A stretch of DNA of 29,321 bases from CAYYIS01 sp964470965 (GCA_964470965.1 CAYYIS010000058.1:1-29321), one strand, 5' to 3'. Positions 7,757 to 17,080 are shown, numbered from the stretch's first letter. Notes: a model not told the origin generated them from the sequence alone. Numbers and translations: made by a program.

Positions 7757-8722
7757 CTATTTCTCAACCGCCAGGGCGGCGAAAAGTGCCTTAATGTAGC
7801 CAATAGAGTAGGCCAGTCCCTGATGAGCGGACGGGCTATCTCCGTGAATGACGGGGATGTGGTCCGGATTTATGCAGCCGTCGAACCCTTGTTTTCTTAA
7901 CTCGAGTAGAATTTTAAACACATTCATGTCACCGTCGTCCAGCAGCGTCTCTTCAAACCCGCCTGCCGTGGCCAAACTGCCGCGCACGTTCCGCAGGTGA
8001 ATCGTGAACAACCGTCCTTTGCGTCCATAGTTGTGTATTTCATCCAGTACCAGGGGCAAACCGCCGGCTTCTGCACGGGTACCGCAGCAGTAAAGATAGC
8101 CGACTTTCCGGCTCGGATAGGCATCGATTACCCTGTGGTAGCCGATGCCGCCCAGGGGGGTGTCTGGCAGTGGTGTATCTGACGGATGGATAGCCAGCCT
8201 GATATCGCATTCTTCGGCAATCGGCACCAGACGGTCGTAAACCCGGCAGAAATGATTCCACCAATGGTCCAGCTCCTCCTGCGTCGGTGGTTCGGCCAGG
8301 TTTCTCGCGAGGTGGGCGCTTTCCGAGCGGGACATGTACCCCCCGCGATGGGGTGTGCTGGTGCGCGTTAAACGTTCCGGGAACACGTCACCGGCGAACC
8401 GCTGCCGGGCAATCGGGATACCTGCTTCTGCGAACACTCTGAGAGCCTGGCCGGTATTCTCTAATTCCTTTTCGCCGCCCTCGCGGTCGGTCATGAAGGC
8501 CTCGGTAATATCCGGCAGTGTAACCCGGTTGAATTCCAGTCCCCAGGAATGAACTTTTTTCTTGAGTTTCAGCAGCTCGTCCAGATCGGGATATCCCTGC
8601 TCTTTTGTACCGGGAAAAAAATCCCCCTGCCCGCAATCGATCGCGTCAGCTCCCAGCTGCGTAACAGTTCTGAGATACTCATCGGACAGGTCTTTATGCC
8701 ACACGGCTACACGCATCATCAT
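7757..8722 (-). CDS. Mannonate dehydratase (UxuA)-like TIM-barrel enzyme
   Basis: The 321-residue protein resembles the UxuA family, which dehydrates D-mannonate to 2-keto-3-deoxygluconate in uronate catabolism. Supporting motifs are LAIHPSD (barrel metal region), LYCCGT (UxuA proteins usually have a Cys here), HLRNVRG, the DDGDMN segment matching the family's G-(S/D)-x-DM stretch, and NPDHIPVIHGD, which corresponds to the family's RPDHG-x-x-x-G-(E/D). The last motif is divergent (Asn for Arg, Ile for Gly), and the protein is shorter than E. coli UxuA, so a related sugar acid could be the true substrate. AAAGGAAAG precedes the ATGATGATG start; which ATG is used is unclear. It follows the bicupin gene by 35 bases. 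Confidence 0.75.
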   Translation of the reverse strand: MMMRVAVWHKDLSDEYLRTVTQLGADAIDCGQGDFFPGTKEQGYPDLDELLKLKKKVHSWGLEFNRVTLPDITEAFMTDREGGEKELENTGQALRVFAEAGIPIARQRFAGDVFPERLTRTSTPHRGGYMSRSESAHLARNLAEPPTQEELDHWWNHFCRVYDRLVPIAEECDIRLAIHPSDTPLPDTPLGGIGYHRVIDAYPSRKVGYLYCCGTRAEAGGLPLVLDEIHNYGRKGRLFTIHLRNVRGSLATAGGFEETLLDDGDMNVFKILLELRKQGFDGCINPDHIPVIHGDSPSAHQGLAYSIGYIKALFAALAVEK

Positions 8723-8757
8723 CTTTCCTTTCTTTTCTGGCTCTCATCTCGCAATGT

Positions 8758-9504
8758 TTAACTGATTACCAGATACGATAACCATCCATTACAATTTTCA
8801 TTCATGATCTGGTGACGCAACCCGGGCGGGATATAAACCGTGTCCCCTTCCGCCAGGGTATGTATGGCTCCGTCAATCAACATGGAACCCCAGCCTTCAA
8901 GTACAAAATATATCTGCTCGAAATCTTCATGTACATGATAATCCGATGCCTTACCGCGTATGAGTTTTTGAAGCGCCAGCCATTTGAAACCGAGAAGGCA
9001 GGCGGATTGCGGTGGTGGTCCATCACCGTCGACCGAGCCCAGAAGCGCCCAGGAGATCACACCGCCGTGAATCCCGGTCTGAGGCGTCACATCCCGCCAG
9101 TTAAAGACACATGCCCCGCTGCCGCTCCGCCTGGCCGGACAACTGACTATCAAATGCTCCATCCAGGAATCATAATTTTCAGCAAACATCTGATGGGATA
9201 CGTTGGGTGGGAAATACGCTACGGAACCTTCACTTACGTAATGTTTTTTATCCCCTATCAGGACCTCACCCTCGCCGGACAGGATATAGTAAAACTGTTC
9301 CATGTCCTCATGGGCATGATAATCCGAATTCTTACGTCCCTGCAGGGAATGTTTGGCAAACCCCCGAATATGCTGCATGCACTCGTTCGGTCTGGAATGC
9401 GCCTCCTGTTCACCAAGTAAAATAGACCAGACGATGGCACTTTCATGGTTGATATAAGGATTGGGATCGCGCCAGTTAGTAATATACGGTGTTGCTGACA
9501 TCAT
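8758..9504 (-). CDS. Bicupin protein with two intact metal-binding cupin domains
   Basis: The 248-residue protein is an internal duplication. Residues about 8-121 and 133-248 align, each starting with a NWRD motif and containing SDYH-x-HED-x-EQ. Cupin 1 ligands are H63, H65, E69 and H104; cupin 2 ligands are H190, H192, E196 and H231, so both sites look functional. There is no signal peptide. Bicupins include sugar isomerases, decarboxylases and dioxygenases; placed between a sugar-acid dehydratase gene and a UxuA-like gene, a role in isomerising or sensing a sugar acid is plausible but unproven. The start is ATGATG preceded by GAAAGGAAC. The gene is 35 bases upstream of the UxuA-like gene in the same transcript. 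Confidence 0.82.
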   Translation of the reverse strand: MMSATPYITNWRDPNPYINHESAIVWSILLGEQEAHSRPNECMQHIRGFAKHSLQGRKNSDYHAHEDMEQFYYILSGEGEVLIGDKKHYVSEGSVAYFPPNVSHQMFAENYDSWMEHLIVSCPARRSGSGACVFNWRDVTPQTGIHGGVISWALLGSVDGDGPPPQSACLLGFKWLALQKLIRGKASDYHVHEDFEQIYFVLEGWGSMLIDGAIHTLAEGDTVYIPPGLRHQIMNENCNGWLSYLVIS

Positions 9505-9577
9505 AAGTTCCTTTCAAATAATAAATATATCAATATCCTTTAACTCAAGCCACCTCGCTCAATATTTCCTGTCCTAC

Positions 9578-9910
9578 TTAGTATCGTTTCATGTTTTTAC
9601 AGAACAGTTCCATGAGAAAATCTGCGCCACAGGCAGAGATACCAGCCATGTGGTGGGTGATGTCGTCGGTTTCGACGACCTCCGGGTGCATTGTGTGGTC
9701 GAGGCAGGCGCCGCCGGTCCGGACCCAGCACAGGTTGGGGACATCGTTGCGCCGCCCTGGTTGAAAGGTCCCGGCCATTACTACTGCTTCGGTAATCAGG
9801 GATTGAAAATCCCTGCTGGGGGTGGATTGGAGGATCTGGATGTCAATGAAACTGGACAGGATTTTACTCTCGCGGTGTTCTTTCAAGGGAAAACCGTACA
9901 ATATTTTCAT
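9578..9910 (-). pseudogene. Truncated D-isomer-specific 2-hydroxyacid dehydrogenase (N-terminal remnant)
   Basis: The 110-codon frame matches only the N-terminal catalytic-domain part of D-2-hydroxyacid dehydrogenases. It begins MKILYGFP and has VPNLCWVRTGGACLDH at the place of the family's PNL-x-W-(I/V)-(Q/R)-T-x-G-A-G-V-D-H, then HPEVVETDDIT and a GISA...FLMELF helix matching the G-I-x-A-x-x-(I/A)-A-E segment. It stops at TAA (9578-9580) just before the Rossmann NAD domain would begin, and the bicupin start is only 73 bases on, so about two thirds of the gene are gone. An AAAGG lies at fair spacing before the ATG. A short non-enzymatic product could still be made. The neighbouring cluster suggests the ancestral enzyme reduced a 2-keto or hydroxy acid. 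Confidence 0.6.
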
Positions 9911-10261
9911 TGGAGAATGCCTTTGATTCTCACCGTTGCACGCACGTTTCGATAGCAGGAAAAACGGAACACAAACAGGTTGCGTGTCTCACATCGGGAG
10001 CTTTGAACTTTAAGGGATGGGGGCCGCTCCGTTCACTTGCACTTTTAGACTACCGGGAGGAAGGGCTCATGTCCACTGCCCCTCAAACCCTCTTACCGTC
10101 CCGCCCCTCGCCGAGAACAAATTATTGCGTCGCTCCCATATCCCCTCCATCCCTCTGCATCCAGGGGCAGAGCCGCCGAACCGGATGCAAGTTTCACATA
10201 AATTCCTCAAAGCCGGGAACGGAGTCTTTAGACCAGCCACTTTTCGCAAGTGGCCGACTGG
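9911..10261. other. 351-base gene-free stretch inside the minus-strand cluster
   Basis: It lies between the enolase-superfamily gene and the dehydrogenase remnant. The only structured element I see is the hairpin at 10232-10262. In the remnant's frame an in-frame TGA lies upstream of the ATG, so the dehydrogenase does not extend into this stretch. Confidence 0.5.
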
Positions 10262-10262
10262 T
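10232..10262 (-). terminator. Hairpin directly after the enolase-superfamily gene
   Basis: GCCACTT-TTCGC-AAGTGGC (10236-10254) is a perfect 7-bp stem with a 5-base loop. An outer ACCAG/CTGGT arm (10232-10236 and 10258-10262) can pair as an alternative or extension. It begins at the stop codon (10262-10264 on the minus strand). No U-tract follows, so it may be a weak terminator or an mRNA-stabilising structure. Confidence 0.45.
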
Positions 10263-11440
10263 TATCCCTCCCAAATATATCTTTTCACCACATCTTTATT
10301 CAGTTCCAGCCCGAACCCCGGTGCATCCGACAGCTCGAGGTATCCCTCTTTCGGCTCAGGCTGACCGATAAGTAGTTCGGTACCCGGGGCTGGCTCATGG
10401 GGTGGGAAATATTCAGCCATGGGACAGTTCATTTTCGCCATGACCACATGGAAATTGGTGATCCAGCCGCCGTGCGGGATCACCGGAATGCTGTTAGCCT
10501 CTGCCATGTGGACGATTTTCAGTACTTCTGTGATGCCGGCGCAGCGATTCACGTCAGGTTGCCAGATATCGGCACAGCCCATCTCCAGCCACCGGGCGAA
10601 GGCGTATTTGGTATACTCGTTCTCTCCGCCCGAGATCGGTATCGACGCCGCCTCCCGCACCTTGACATAGCCCGTCAGGTCGTGTGGACGGACCGGTTCT
10701 TCGTACCAGCTCAGGTTAAACTCCTCCACCATGTGCATCATCCGTATGGCATAATCCGAATCATACGCCCGGCAGCAGTCGACCATCTGCTCGATATCGT
10801 CACCGATCGTCTCCCGCACCGTTCGCACCAGGGCGGCATTCTTCTTCATACCTTCCGGTCCATCCCACGGCCCGAATCCGAACCGTTGTTTGACCGCGGT
10901 GAATCCCTGGTCCACGTACATGGCGGCTTCCTCGCGGGTAAGGCCTAGATCAGGATCACCATTTTGGGTGGCGCAAACATAGAGCTCACTGGCGTACACT
11001 CGAATTTTCTCTTTTGTCTTCCCGCCGATCAGATTGTATACCGGCTGATTTAATATCTTCCCTTTGAGGTCCCACAGTGCCGTATCGACCATACTGATGG
11101 CGCCGCTTCCGCCTTGCGCCTGGCCAACACACACGCTGAACATCTTCTCCCACAACCAGTCTGTCCGCAGCGCCTCTTCACCGATCAGTACCGGCGCCAG
11201 GACGTTCTTGATAAGTGTGTACGCCGCGAGTCCCGCATAGCCTCCTGTTGAAAAACCGGAAACGCCTTCGTCCGTTTCGATCCGGAGCACCAGATGGTTA
11301 AATGTATCAGGTCCGCTTACAGGCGGGGCACCGTATTTCAGATCCTTGTACCGATAGATCGTGTTTATGGAGTGGATGATGTGCTTGCGGGGTGGGGAGG
11401 GGATTCGAAGAGGGATGATTTCTATGCTGGATATTTTCAT
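10262..11440 (-). CDS. Enolase-superfamily sugar-acid dehydratase (mandelate racemase/rhamnonate dehydratase-like)
   Basis: Starting at MKISSIEIIPLRIP, the product is 392 residues, normal for the MR/MLE family. The barrel carries the acid-sugar dehydratase pattern: K184-x-R186 (AVKQRFG), metal ligands D221 (MVDCCRAYD), E247 (WYEEP) and E273 (SGGENEY), and the general acid/base H323 (VIPHGG). Segments FGPWDGPEGMKKN and DCCRAYDSDYAIRM resemble L-rhamnonate dehydratase. It should abstract the alpha proton of a sugar acid and release water to give a 2-keto-3-deoxy acid in the cytoplasm. The frame stays open 46 codons upstream to 11578, but that extension is low quality, so 11440 is chosen; an in-frame ATG at 11479 is an alternative. 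No strong ribosome-binding site is seen at either. Confidence 0.88.
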   Translation of the reverse strand: MKISSIEIIPLRIPSPPRKHIIHSINTIYRYKDLKYGAPPVSGPDTFNHLVLRIETDEGVSGFSTGGYAGLAAYTLIKNVLAPVLIGEEALRTDWLWEKMFSVCVGQAQGGSGAISMVDTALWDLKGKILNQPVYNLIGGKTKEKIRVYASELYVCATQNGDPDLGLTREEAAMYVDQGFTAVKQRFGFGPWDGPEGMKKNAALVRTVRETIGDDIEQMVDCCRAYDSDYAIRMMHMVEEFNLSWYEEPVRPHDLTGYVKVREAASIPISGGENEYTKYAFARWLEMGCADIWQPDVNRCAGITEVLKIVHMAEANSIPVIPHGGWITNFHVVMAKMNCPMAEYFPPHEPAPGTELLIGQPEPKEGYLELSDAPGFGLELNKDVVKRYIWEG

Positions 11441-11585
11441 AGGATGATTTCTATTCCGTGTTATTGTTTCGTCTGACATTCTCGCCGGGGAAACTCCCGG
11501 TACGTAGGCAGAACTCCGGGCGGTTTGTGCAATGATTGTGGGCGGCGTTGTTCTCCGCCCCGTCAATCCTTCAATCAATCAGCCC

Positions 11586-14036
11586 TCATTGTACCTTGGT
11601 CGGCTTTGCATTCTTCACATAAGTGTCCAGCCATTGTGTCATTTCCCACAGCATATGCATGACCGATTCTCTACCCCGGTAGCCGTGACTTTCATGGGGG
11701 AGCATAACCAACCGGACCGGAGCGCCGTGACCCTTGAGAGCGTGGTAGAATCGTCTGCTCTGGATCGGAAAGGTGCCGGAGTTGTTGTCTGCTTCGCCGT
11801 GGATCAGCAGGATCGGTTCGTTTACCTTGTGGGCATGCATGAACGGTGACATGGCGAAGTATACCTCCGGTGCTTCCCAGTAAGTACGTTCCTCGGATTG
11901 GAAACCGAATGGCGTGAGCGTCCGGTTGAACGCGCCGCTGCGGGCTATTCCAGCACGGTACAGGTCGGAATGGGCGAGCAGATTGGCAGTCATGAAGGCT
12001 CCATAGGAGTGGCCGCCGATGGCGATGCGGCCGCGATCTGCTACGCCGCGGGTCACCACCGCGTCGATGGCGGCCTGTGCGCTTGACACCAGCTGCGCCA
12101 CGTAAGTGTCGTTGGGCTGCACTTCTCCTTCGCCGATAATGGGCATGGTTGGGTTGCTTAGCACCGCATAGCCGTGGGCCAGCCAGAACAGTGGTGAGCC
12201 GGAGCTGATGCGCGCGAACCGATGTGGCGATCCGATGACCTGTGCCGCTGCCGCGGCGGTCTTGAATTCGCGGGGGTAGGCCCACATAAGCATGGGGACC
12301 GGGCCGTCGCTGTCATTGTAGCCAGGGGGCAGGTACAGCGTGGCGGTCAGGTTTACACCGTCCGCCCGTTTGTATTTGAGCAGTTCTTTCCGGACGTTCG
12401 CCAGCATCGGATAGGGATGCGGGAATCTGGTAAGCGTTTGTGTCGTGTTTTTCTTGAGATCACGGATGTAAAAATTAGCCGGCTCATTCTTCGATTCCCT
12501 GCTGGTTATCACTCGCTGCTGTTTGACATCAACGATATGGACTGGCGATTCATAGAAGGGCGCGTTGGCGCGCCATAGACGCTCGGTCTCGTTAATCCCG
12601 GTATCAAGTTCATCGACAAAAGGCCGGTCTCCCTCAGGAGATGCACCAGTGCCGAACAGATATATCTTCCGGGTATTTTTCATGTCGGTCACCAGTACCG
12701 GCCGTCCCTGAGAATTGGCCTGTGTCACCGGCGTTCCGGGGTCGCTGTAGCGGTCTTCGTACAGACGGTCGAACAGCAGAACCGCCTCTTCATCCGGCTT
12801 GCCGGGTTTTACAGCCCAGGTGCGGGTGCGCCGGGTCTGCCATTCCCGAGACGTGACCAGTGCCAGTTCATCGTGGCCCCAGCGTACAGAACTGTAGCGC
12901 AGACCGAGGTAGGTGAGGGCTACAGGCGCGCTGGAGAACGGTGCGGAGTGCATGTAGACAATGTCCCGGATGTCGGCCTTTTCTTTCGGATCACCGCCGT
13001 CCTGCGCTTCGATCCAGTACAGCGTGGCAGGGGCATCGCTGCGCCAACCGAACGATCGGGGTCCGGTAGTCACCGCGCCGAAACCGATCGGCAGGTTGTC
13101 GGCCAGAGGCATGTCGGTCACATTTTTTACAACCATACCCGTTGCATCCCATAGGTCTACCTTCACCGGAAACCTGTAGATAGGAACGGTGTAAGAGTAG
13201 GGACGGTGGATGGTCTCGGCTAGAATGTATTTTCCGTCGGGTGAGGGCTCGGCATGCCGTATCAGGCCGGGTCCGCCGATCATCTTCGTGGAGCCGTCCA
13301 ACCCCACCTGCATCACCTGTGAGGTCAGAAAATGTTCGAAAAGCGCCTCGTCATGTGGGTCCTGAAGCAGATCCTGGTAGGTACGCGCCGGTGCGGGGCC
13401 GCCAACATTTTCCTGGATGACCGGGCCGGTCGGCACAGTCGGCGCTTCGGGGGCAGCCCTGCGATTTGAGGGAATCGTCCGGGCCATGATTGCCCTGCTG
13501 TCCGGAAGCCAGAAAAACGGACGTCCGTAGGCGCCATTGAGCGCATTGTCCATGATTTTCCAGGCATATCCGGAGACGACTTCGGCCACCCACAGTTCCA
13601 TACGATCGGGATGGGACATTGTGAAACCGATGTGGGCGCCGTCCGGCGACCAGTATACATTTCCGATGTCGCCGGAGCCGGGTAGCCTGACGATACGTTT
13701 CTCCGTACCGTTCGTCAGGTGCTTCAACGTCAAATTCGTATACAGACTCGCCCTGCTCCGGTCGTTATTGGCTGGATTGATACGTATTCCTGCGATCCGT
13801 AATTCAGGACGGGAAAGCTCCGCAATCGACGGGAGGCTCCGCCGGTTCAGCACCAACATCCATGTTTTAGTTGGATCCACCCGCATCGCCGGTGTAAGCG
13901 GCGCATCCACCAGGTCCGCGATGGCCTGTGGCGGCATCCGGTAGGTCGGAGCTTCCGTCTGGGCTGAGGCGCTGATAATGAATAGGCATGATGCGCATAG
14001 CAGTAGCGGCCGCACAAATCTTCTTTCGGTTAACAT
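11586..14036 (-). CDS. Exported S9-family serine peptidase (glutamyl endopeptidase-like, S9D)
   Basis: The 816-residue protein has a signal peptide (about residues 1-25, ending SASA before QTEAP). An N-terminal beta-propeller region of about 500 residues with YWSPDG-type blades is followed by an alpha/beta-hydrolase domain. The catalytic triad is complete: S677 in GGHSYGAF, D750 in HGEADNNSG and H784 in HESHGY. The oxyanion region MLMWAYPREF and the overall pattern match the S9D subfamily (prolyl-oligopeptidase clan, glutamyl endopeptidase-like). It would cleave short peptides in the periplasm or outside. GGGGGTG lies just before the ATG. It is 65 bases downstream of the double amidohydrolase gene on the same strand, so they are likely co-transcribed. 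Confidence 0.9.
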   Translation of the reverse strand: MLTERRFVRPLLLCASCLFIISASAQTEAPTYRMPPQAIADLVDAPLTPAMRVDPTKTWMLVLNRRSLPSIAELSRPELRIAGIRINPANNDRSRASLYTNLTLKHLTNGTEKRIVRLPGSGDIGNVYWSPDGAHIGFTMSHPDRMELWVAEVVSGYAWKIMDNALNGAYGRPFFWLPDSRAIMARTIPSNRRAAPEAPTVPTGPVIQENVGGPAPARTYQDLLQDPHDEALFEHFLTSQVMQVGLDGSTKMIGGPGLIRHAEPSPDGKYILAETIHRPYSYTVPIYRFPVKVDLWDATGMVVKNVTDMPLADNLPIGFGAVTTGPRSFGWRSDAPATLYWIEAQDGGDPKEKADIRDIVYMHSAPFSSAPVALTYLGLRYSSVRWGHDELALVTSREWQTRRTRTWAVKPGKPDEEAVLLFDRLYEDRYSDPGTPVTQANSQGRPVLVTDMKNTRKIYLFGTGASPEGDRPFVDELDTGINETERLWRANAPFYESPVHIVDVKQQRVITSRESKNEPANFYIRDLKKNTTQTLTRFPHPYPMLANVRKELLKYKRADGVNLTATLYLPPGYNDSDGPVPMLMWAYPREFKTAAAAAQVIGSPHRFARISSGSPLFWLAHGYAVLSNPTMPIIGEGEVQPNDTYVAQLVSSAQAAIDAVVTRGVADRGRIAIGGHSYGAFMTANLLAHSDLYRAGIARSGAFNRTLTPFGFQSEERTYWEAPEVYFAMSPFMHAHKVNEPILLIHGEADNNSGTFPIQSRRFYHALKGHGAPVRLVMLPHESHGYRGRESVMHMLWEMTQWLDTYVKNAKPTKVQ

Positions 14037-14101
14037 GAAACACCCCCGTACTATATGACGATACTGTCATTCAATGAACCGATGAACCAACGAATCAATA
14101 C

Positions 14102-17080
14102 CTATGCTCCATCCTTCTTCGCCGACAGAAGTTTCTGGATCAACACCCCCCGTTCTTTCACTACCTGCCGACGAAGGACCTTGTCTTCCTCCAAATCGAA
14201 GTATCTACGTCCGTCGATCCAGGTTTGCTCGCATATGGTGTAGGTGGAAAGCGGGTGACCGTTCCAGATTACGAAATCGGCGTCCTTGCCTACCTCCAGC
14301 GAACCAATTCTATCGTCGATTCTTAGCTGCTTTGCGGCATTTATCGTCACGAATTTAAGGGCTTCTATTTCACTCACACCGCCGTATTTGACCGCTTTAG
14401 CGGCCTGAGTATTCAGGCGGCGTGAGGCGTTGGCTCTGAAGACGTCATCGGAGTTGTACGTGACCAGAACGCCGGCGTTATGCATCAGTGCACCATTGTA
14501 TGGTATGGCATCGAACGCCTCTATTTTGAAACCCCAGCCATCGCTGAATGTGGAGGCCCCAGCACCGTGTCTGGCGATGGTATCGGCCACTTTGTAGCCT
14601 TCCAGAACGTGCTGGAACGTACCGATCGTAAAACCGAAATCTTCGGCAATGCGGATCAGCATCAGGATTTCATCCTGCCGGTAAGAATGACTGTGGACCA
14701 ACCGCTCGCCCTTGAGGATCTCTACCATGGCATCCAATTCCAGGTCGCGCCGTGGTGGCATCACGATTGATTTGTCCAGGACCGCGTTGTATGCGGTCCA
14801 CGCCTCGTTATAATCCTGCGCCGCTTTAAAGCGATCCCGAATCAACTGTTCAACGCCCATACGGGATGCAGGATAACGGGTCTGAGGCTGCGGAGAGTTG
14901 CTGCGTTTGACGTTTTCGCCAAGAGCAAATTTAATCCCCGGCATGGCGCCCTGAAATTTCAACCCTTCGGCTGACGCCCCCCAGCGCATTTTTATGATCT
15001 GGTTCTGACCGCCGATAGGATTTGCAGAGCCATGGAGCAGATTAGCCGTGGTCAGACCACCGGAGAGTCCCCGGTAAATCGGAATCGCATAGTTCTCTAT
15101 AATATCTGCGACCGCCACTTCTGCGGTCACGGCCTGTCCGGACTCATTGCCGCCGCCGGCCATGGCCACGTGAAGATGGGCATCGATCATCCCCGGCGTC
15201 ACATGTTTTCCCCGACCGTCAATCTCGACTGTGCCACGAGGCGCTTCGAGATTACGGCCGATCCGATATATTCTGCCGTCAGATACATGAATGTCCGTTT
15301 TTTTCATCTTCCCCAGGTCGCCCATGGTCCACACGGTAGCGTTACGCACCAGCACATTAGCGGGTTGTAGGGGCTGTTCCGGCCGGCCAAAGGCGACCGG
15401 TGGATATATCTGCGGAAGGGCCTGTTCGTCCATAGCATCGGGTTTGGGATTAAAGGGAGCAGAGGAACGTTCCGAGCGTGTGCCGGTCCAGGTAAACCGA
15501 TGTCCGTCTGGTAACACGCCGCCACCCTGAATCTGTTCCCCTTCAAGGCTGCCTGACATGCGTACGACACCGTGAAACCCAAACTTGTCCCCTGAAAATA
15601 CGAGGCCGAGGCGTTTGAGATCCAGGGATACACGCCGTACACTGTCGCCGTCCAAGTCACCGGTCAGCCTGTCCAGCGGTCCCTTGATTTCTACCCCTGC
15701 CGTGACGGGGCCGTCGTCGGTGTGCAACGTTAGCTGCCACTTGCCGCGCGGATCAGCAGGCGGCCGCGGTGTTACTTGGTACGGTACACCGTCAACCCAC
15801 ACATCACGAACCACCACGTTTTCGGCAAACAGGGGACCATCTGTAACGGTCAGGTGCGCCAGTCTACCGGGCTCTATGGTACCCAGGCGGTCACGCAGAC
15901 CGAGTATCTGCGCCGGTGTGGTGGTGACCGCGGCCAGGGCTGAATTATAGTTTAGACCCCGCTCAATCGCCTGGCGCACCCGGGCAGTGAAATCCGACTG
16001 TTTCTTCAAGCCGGCAGAAGTCAGTGCGAACGGGATACCGGCGTTCTGTAGTCTGCCGGGATTTTCCGGTGCCGCATCCCAGTGCCGGAGCGTTTCGAGC
16101 GAAACCTCCAACGCCTCCTCAACCGAAGCCACATTTATGTCCGATACCTTGGGAAAGTTAACCGGCAGGATTACCGGAATTCCGGTCGCTTTGATAAGGT
16201 CTATCTGGTGATACTCCAAACCGCTTCCTTTTATCCAAACCTTCAAGCCGAACTCGGACGCTATCTTTGCGGCCCGTAAAAACGATTGATCGTCATCGAC
16301 CGATATGAGCACCGGCTGTTGTCCCCGAAGTGCCATATCCAGAGCTGCCAGCGCCTCGTTATTTTCTATGGGAACTCTTCCGGCGGGATTACGGGTATAC
16401 ACATCTCGGGCACTGTGATACCATCCGGCATCCAGGAAGGTCTGCCGGATCAGGGCTATGGATCCCATCAGTGATACCGGGTATCCATGCCGGGCGGGTC
16501 GGAAGCGGATGTGCTGCGCTACCTGTCCCTTCAGGAAATTTTCGATGGGCTTGCCGCCGCCGAGATTGACCAGCGTACCAGCGCCGGACAGGATGCCTTC
16601 GTTTGGGAGAGCGAGAGCGGTCGTGAATCCTATGGCGCGCAGTTCTTGGATAGCCTTTTTATCGACTTGATACAGGTTGGCGGCATGGTTCTCGGGATGG
16701 ACATTGGGATTCCAGTGCTTTGCTCCTCCCGATGCCGTCTCAACCGCTTTCAGTCCGACTTTACTGAACATTTCGATCATGCCTGCATATACCGTATGTC
16801 CTGTATAATCCCACAATTGGGCATCGGCCGGAACCTTTACACTCGCTCCCACCGATTCGATCACGCCGTCCCTCAAGACGACGGTGCCCCGGTCGACAGT
16901 GCGTCCCGGTGCCTGAACGATGCGTACGTTGGTGAGCGCGTGTACCCTCGGTGTGTTGTCCCGCATCCCGGCCGTCGGCGCCGTCTCCTGGGCCGCTGCG
17001 TGTGTGGTCGACAGAATCAACAGGATACAAGCGTTTATCAAAAGGGTAAGTCTGCGGTAAGAGTGCATGGCCTCGTCCAT
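14102..17080 (-). CDS. Exported double-domain amidohydrolase with a degenerate first domain
   Basis: The 992-residue protein has a signal peptide (about residues 5-30, ending AAA before QETAP). Residues about 45-435 are an amidohydrolase-like barrel whose metal ligands are lost (F105 and K107 at the HxH positions, S260 and S355 at the later His and Asp positions). Residues about 445-540 form a beta-rich linker domain. Residues about 575-965 form a second, intact imidazolonepropionase/dihydroorotase-type domain with H635-x-H637, K717, H796, H798, H824 and D878. The active half should hydrolyse a C-N bond, perhaps of a cyclic amide or dipeptide; the substrate is unknown. The start may be 17080 or the in-frame ATG at 17068; neither has a strong ribosome-binding site. 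A close paralogue lies at the right edge. Confidence 0.88.
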   Translation of the reverse strand: MDEAMHSYRRLTLLINACILLILSTTHAAAQETAPTAGMRDNTPRVHALTNVRIVQAPGRTVDRGTVVLRDGVIESVGASVKVPADAQLWDYTGHTVYAGMIEMFSKVGLKAVETASGGAKHWNPNVHPENHAANLYQVDKKAIQELRAIGFTTALALPNEGILSGAGTLVNLGGGKPIENFLKGQVAQHIRFRPARHGYPVSLMGSIALIRQTFLDAGWYHSARDVYTRNPAGRVPIENNEALAALDMALRGQQPVLISVDDDQSFLRAAKIASEFGLKVWIKGSGLEYHQIDLIKATGIPVILPVNFPKVSDINVASVEEALEVSLETLRHWDAAPENPGRLQNAGIPFALTSAGLKKQSDFTARVRQAIERGLNYNSALAAVTTTPAQILGLRDRLGTIEPGRLAHLTVTDGPLFAENVVVRDVWVDGVPYQVTPRPPADPRGKWQLTLHTDDGPVTAGVEIKGPLDRLTGDLDGDSVRRVSLDLKRLGLVFSGDKFGFHGVVRMSGSLEGEQIQGGGVLPDGHRFTWTGTRSERSSAPFNPKPDAMDEQALPQIYPPVAFGRPEQPLQPANVLVRNATVWTMGDLGKMKKTDIHVSDGRIYRIGRNLEAPRGTVEIDGRGKHVTPGMIDAHLHVAMAGGGNESGQAVTAEVAVADIIENYAIPIYRGLSGGLTTANLLHGSANPIGGQNQIIKMRWGASAEGLKFQGAMPGIKFALGENVKRSNSPQPQTRYPASRMGVEQLIRDRFKAAQDYNEAWTAYNAVLDKSIVMPPRRDLELDAMVEILKGERLVHSHSYRQDEILMLIRIAEDFGFTIGTFQHVLEGYKVADTIARHGAGASTFSDGWGFKIEAFDAIPYNGALMHNAGVLVTYNSDDVFRANASRRLNTQAAKAVKYGGVSEIEALKFVTINAAKQLRIDDRIGSLEVGKDADFVIWNGHPLSTYTICEQTWIDGRRYFDLEEDKVLRRQVVKERGVLIQKLLSAKKDGA

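Noticed and set aside
8812..9420. A 202-codon plus-strand open frame opposite the bicupin gene
   Set aside because: Antisense to a bicupin with two complete metal sites; no ribosome-binding site or recognisable motif.
9461..9955. A 164-codon plus-strand frame over the dehydrogenase remnant
   Set aside because: The minus-strand frame over the same bases matches a known family in order; the plus-strand product has no recognisable motif.
10397..10948. A 183-codon plus-strand frame opposite the enolase-superfamily gene
   Set aside because: Antisense shadow of a gene whose catalytic residues are all accounted for.
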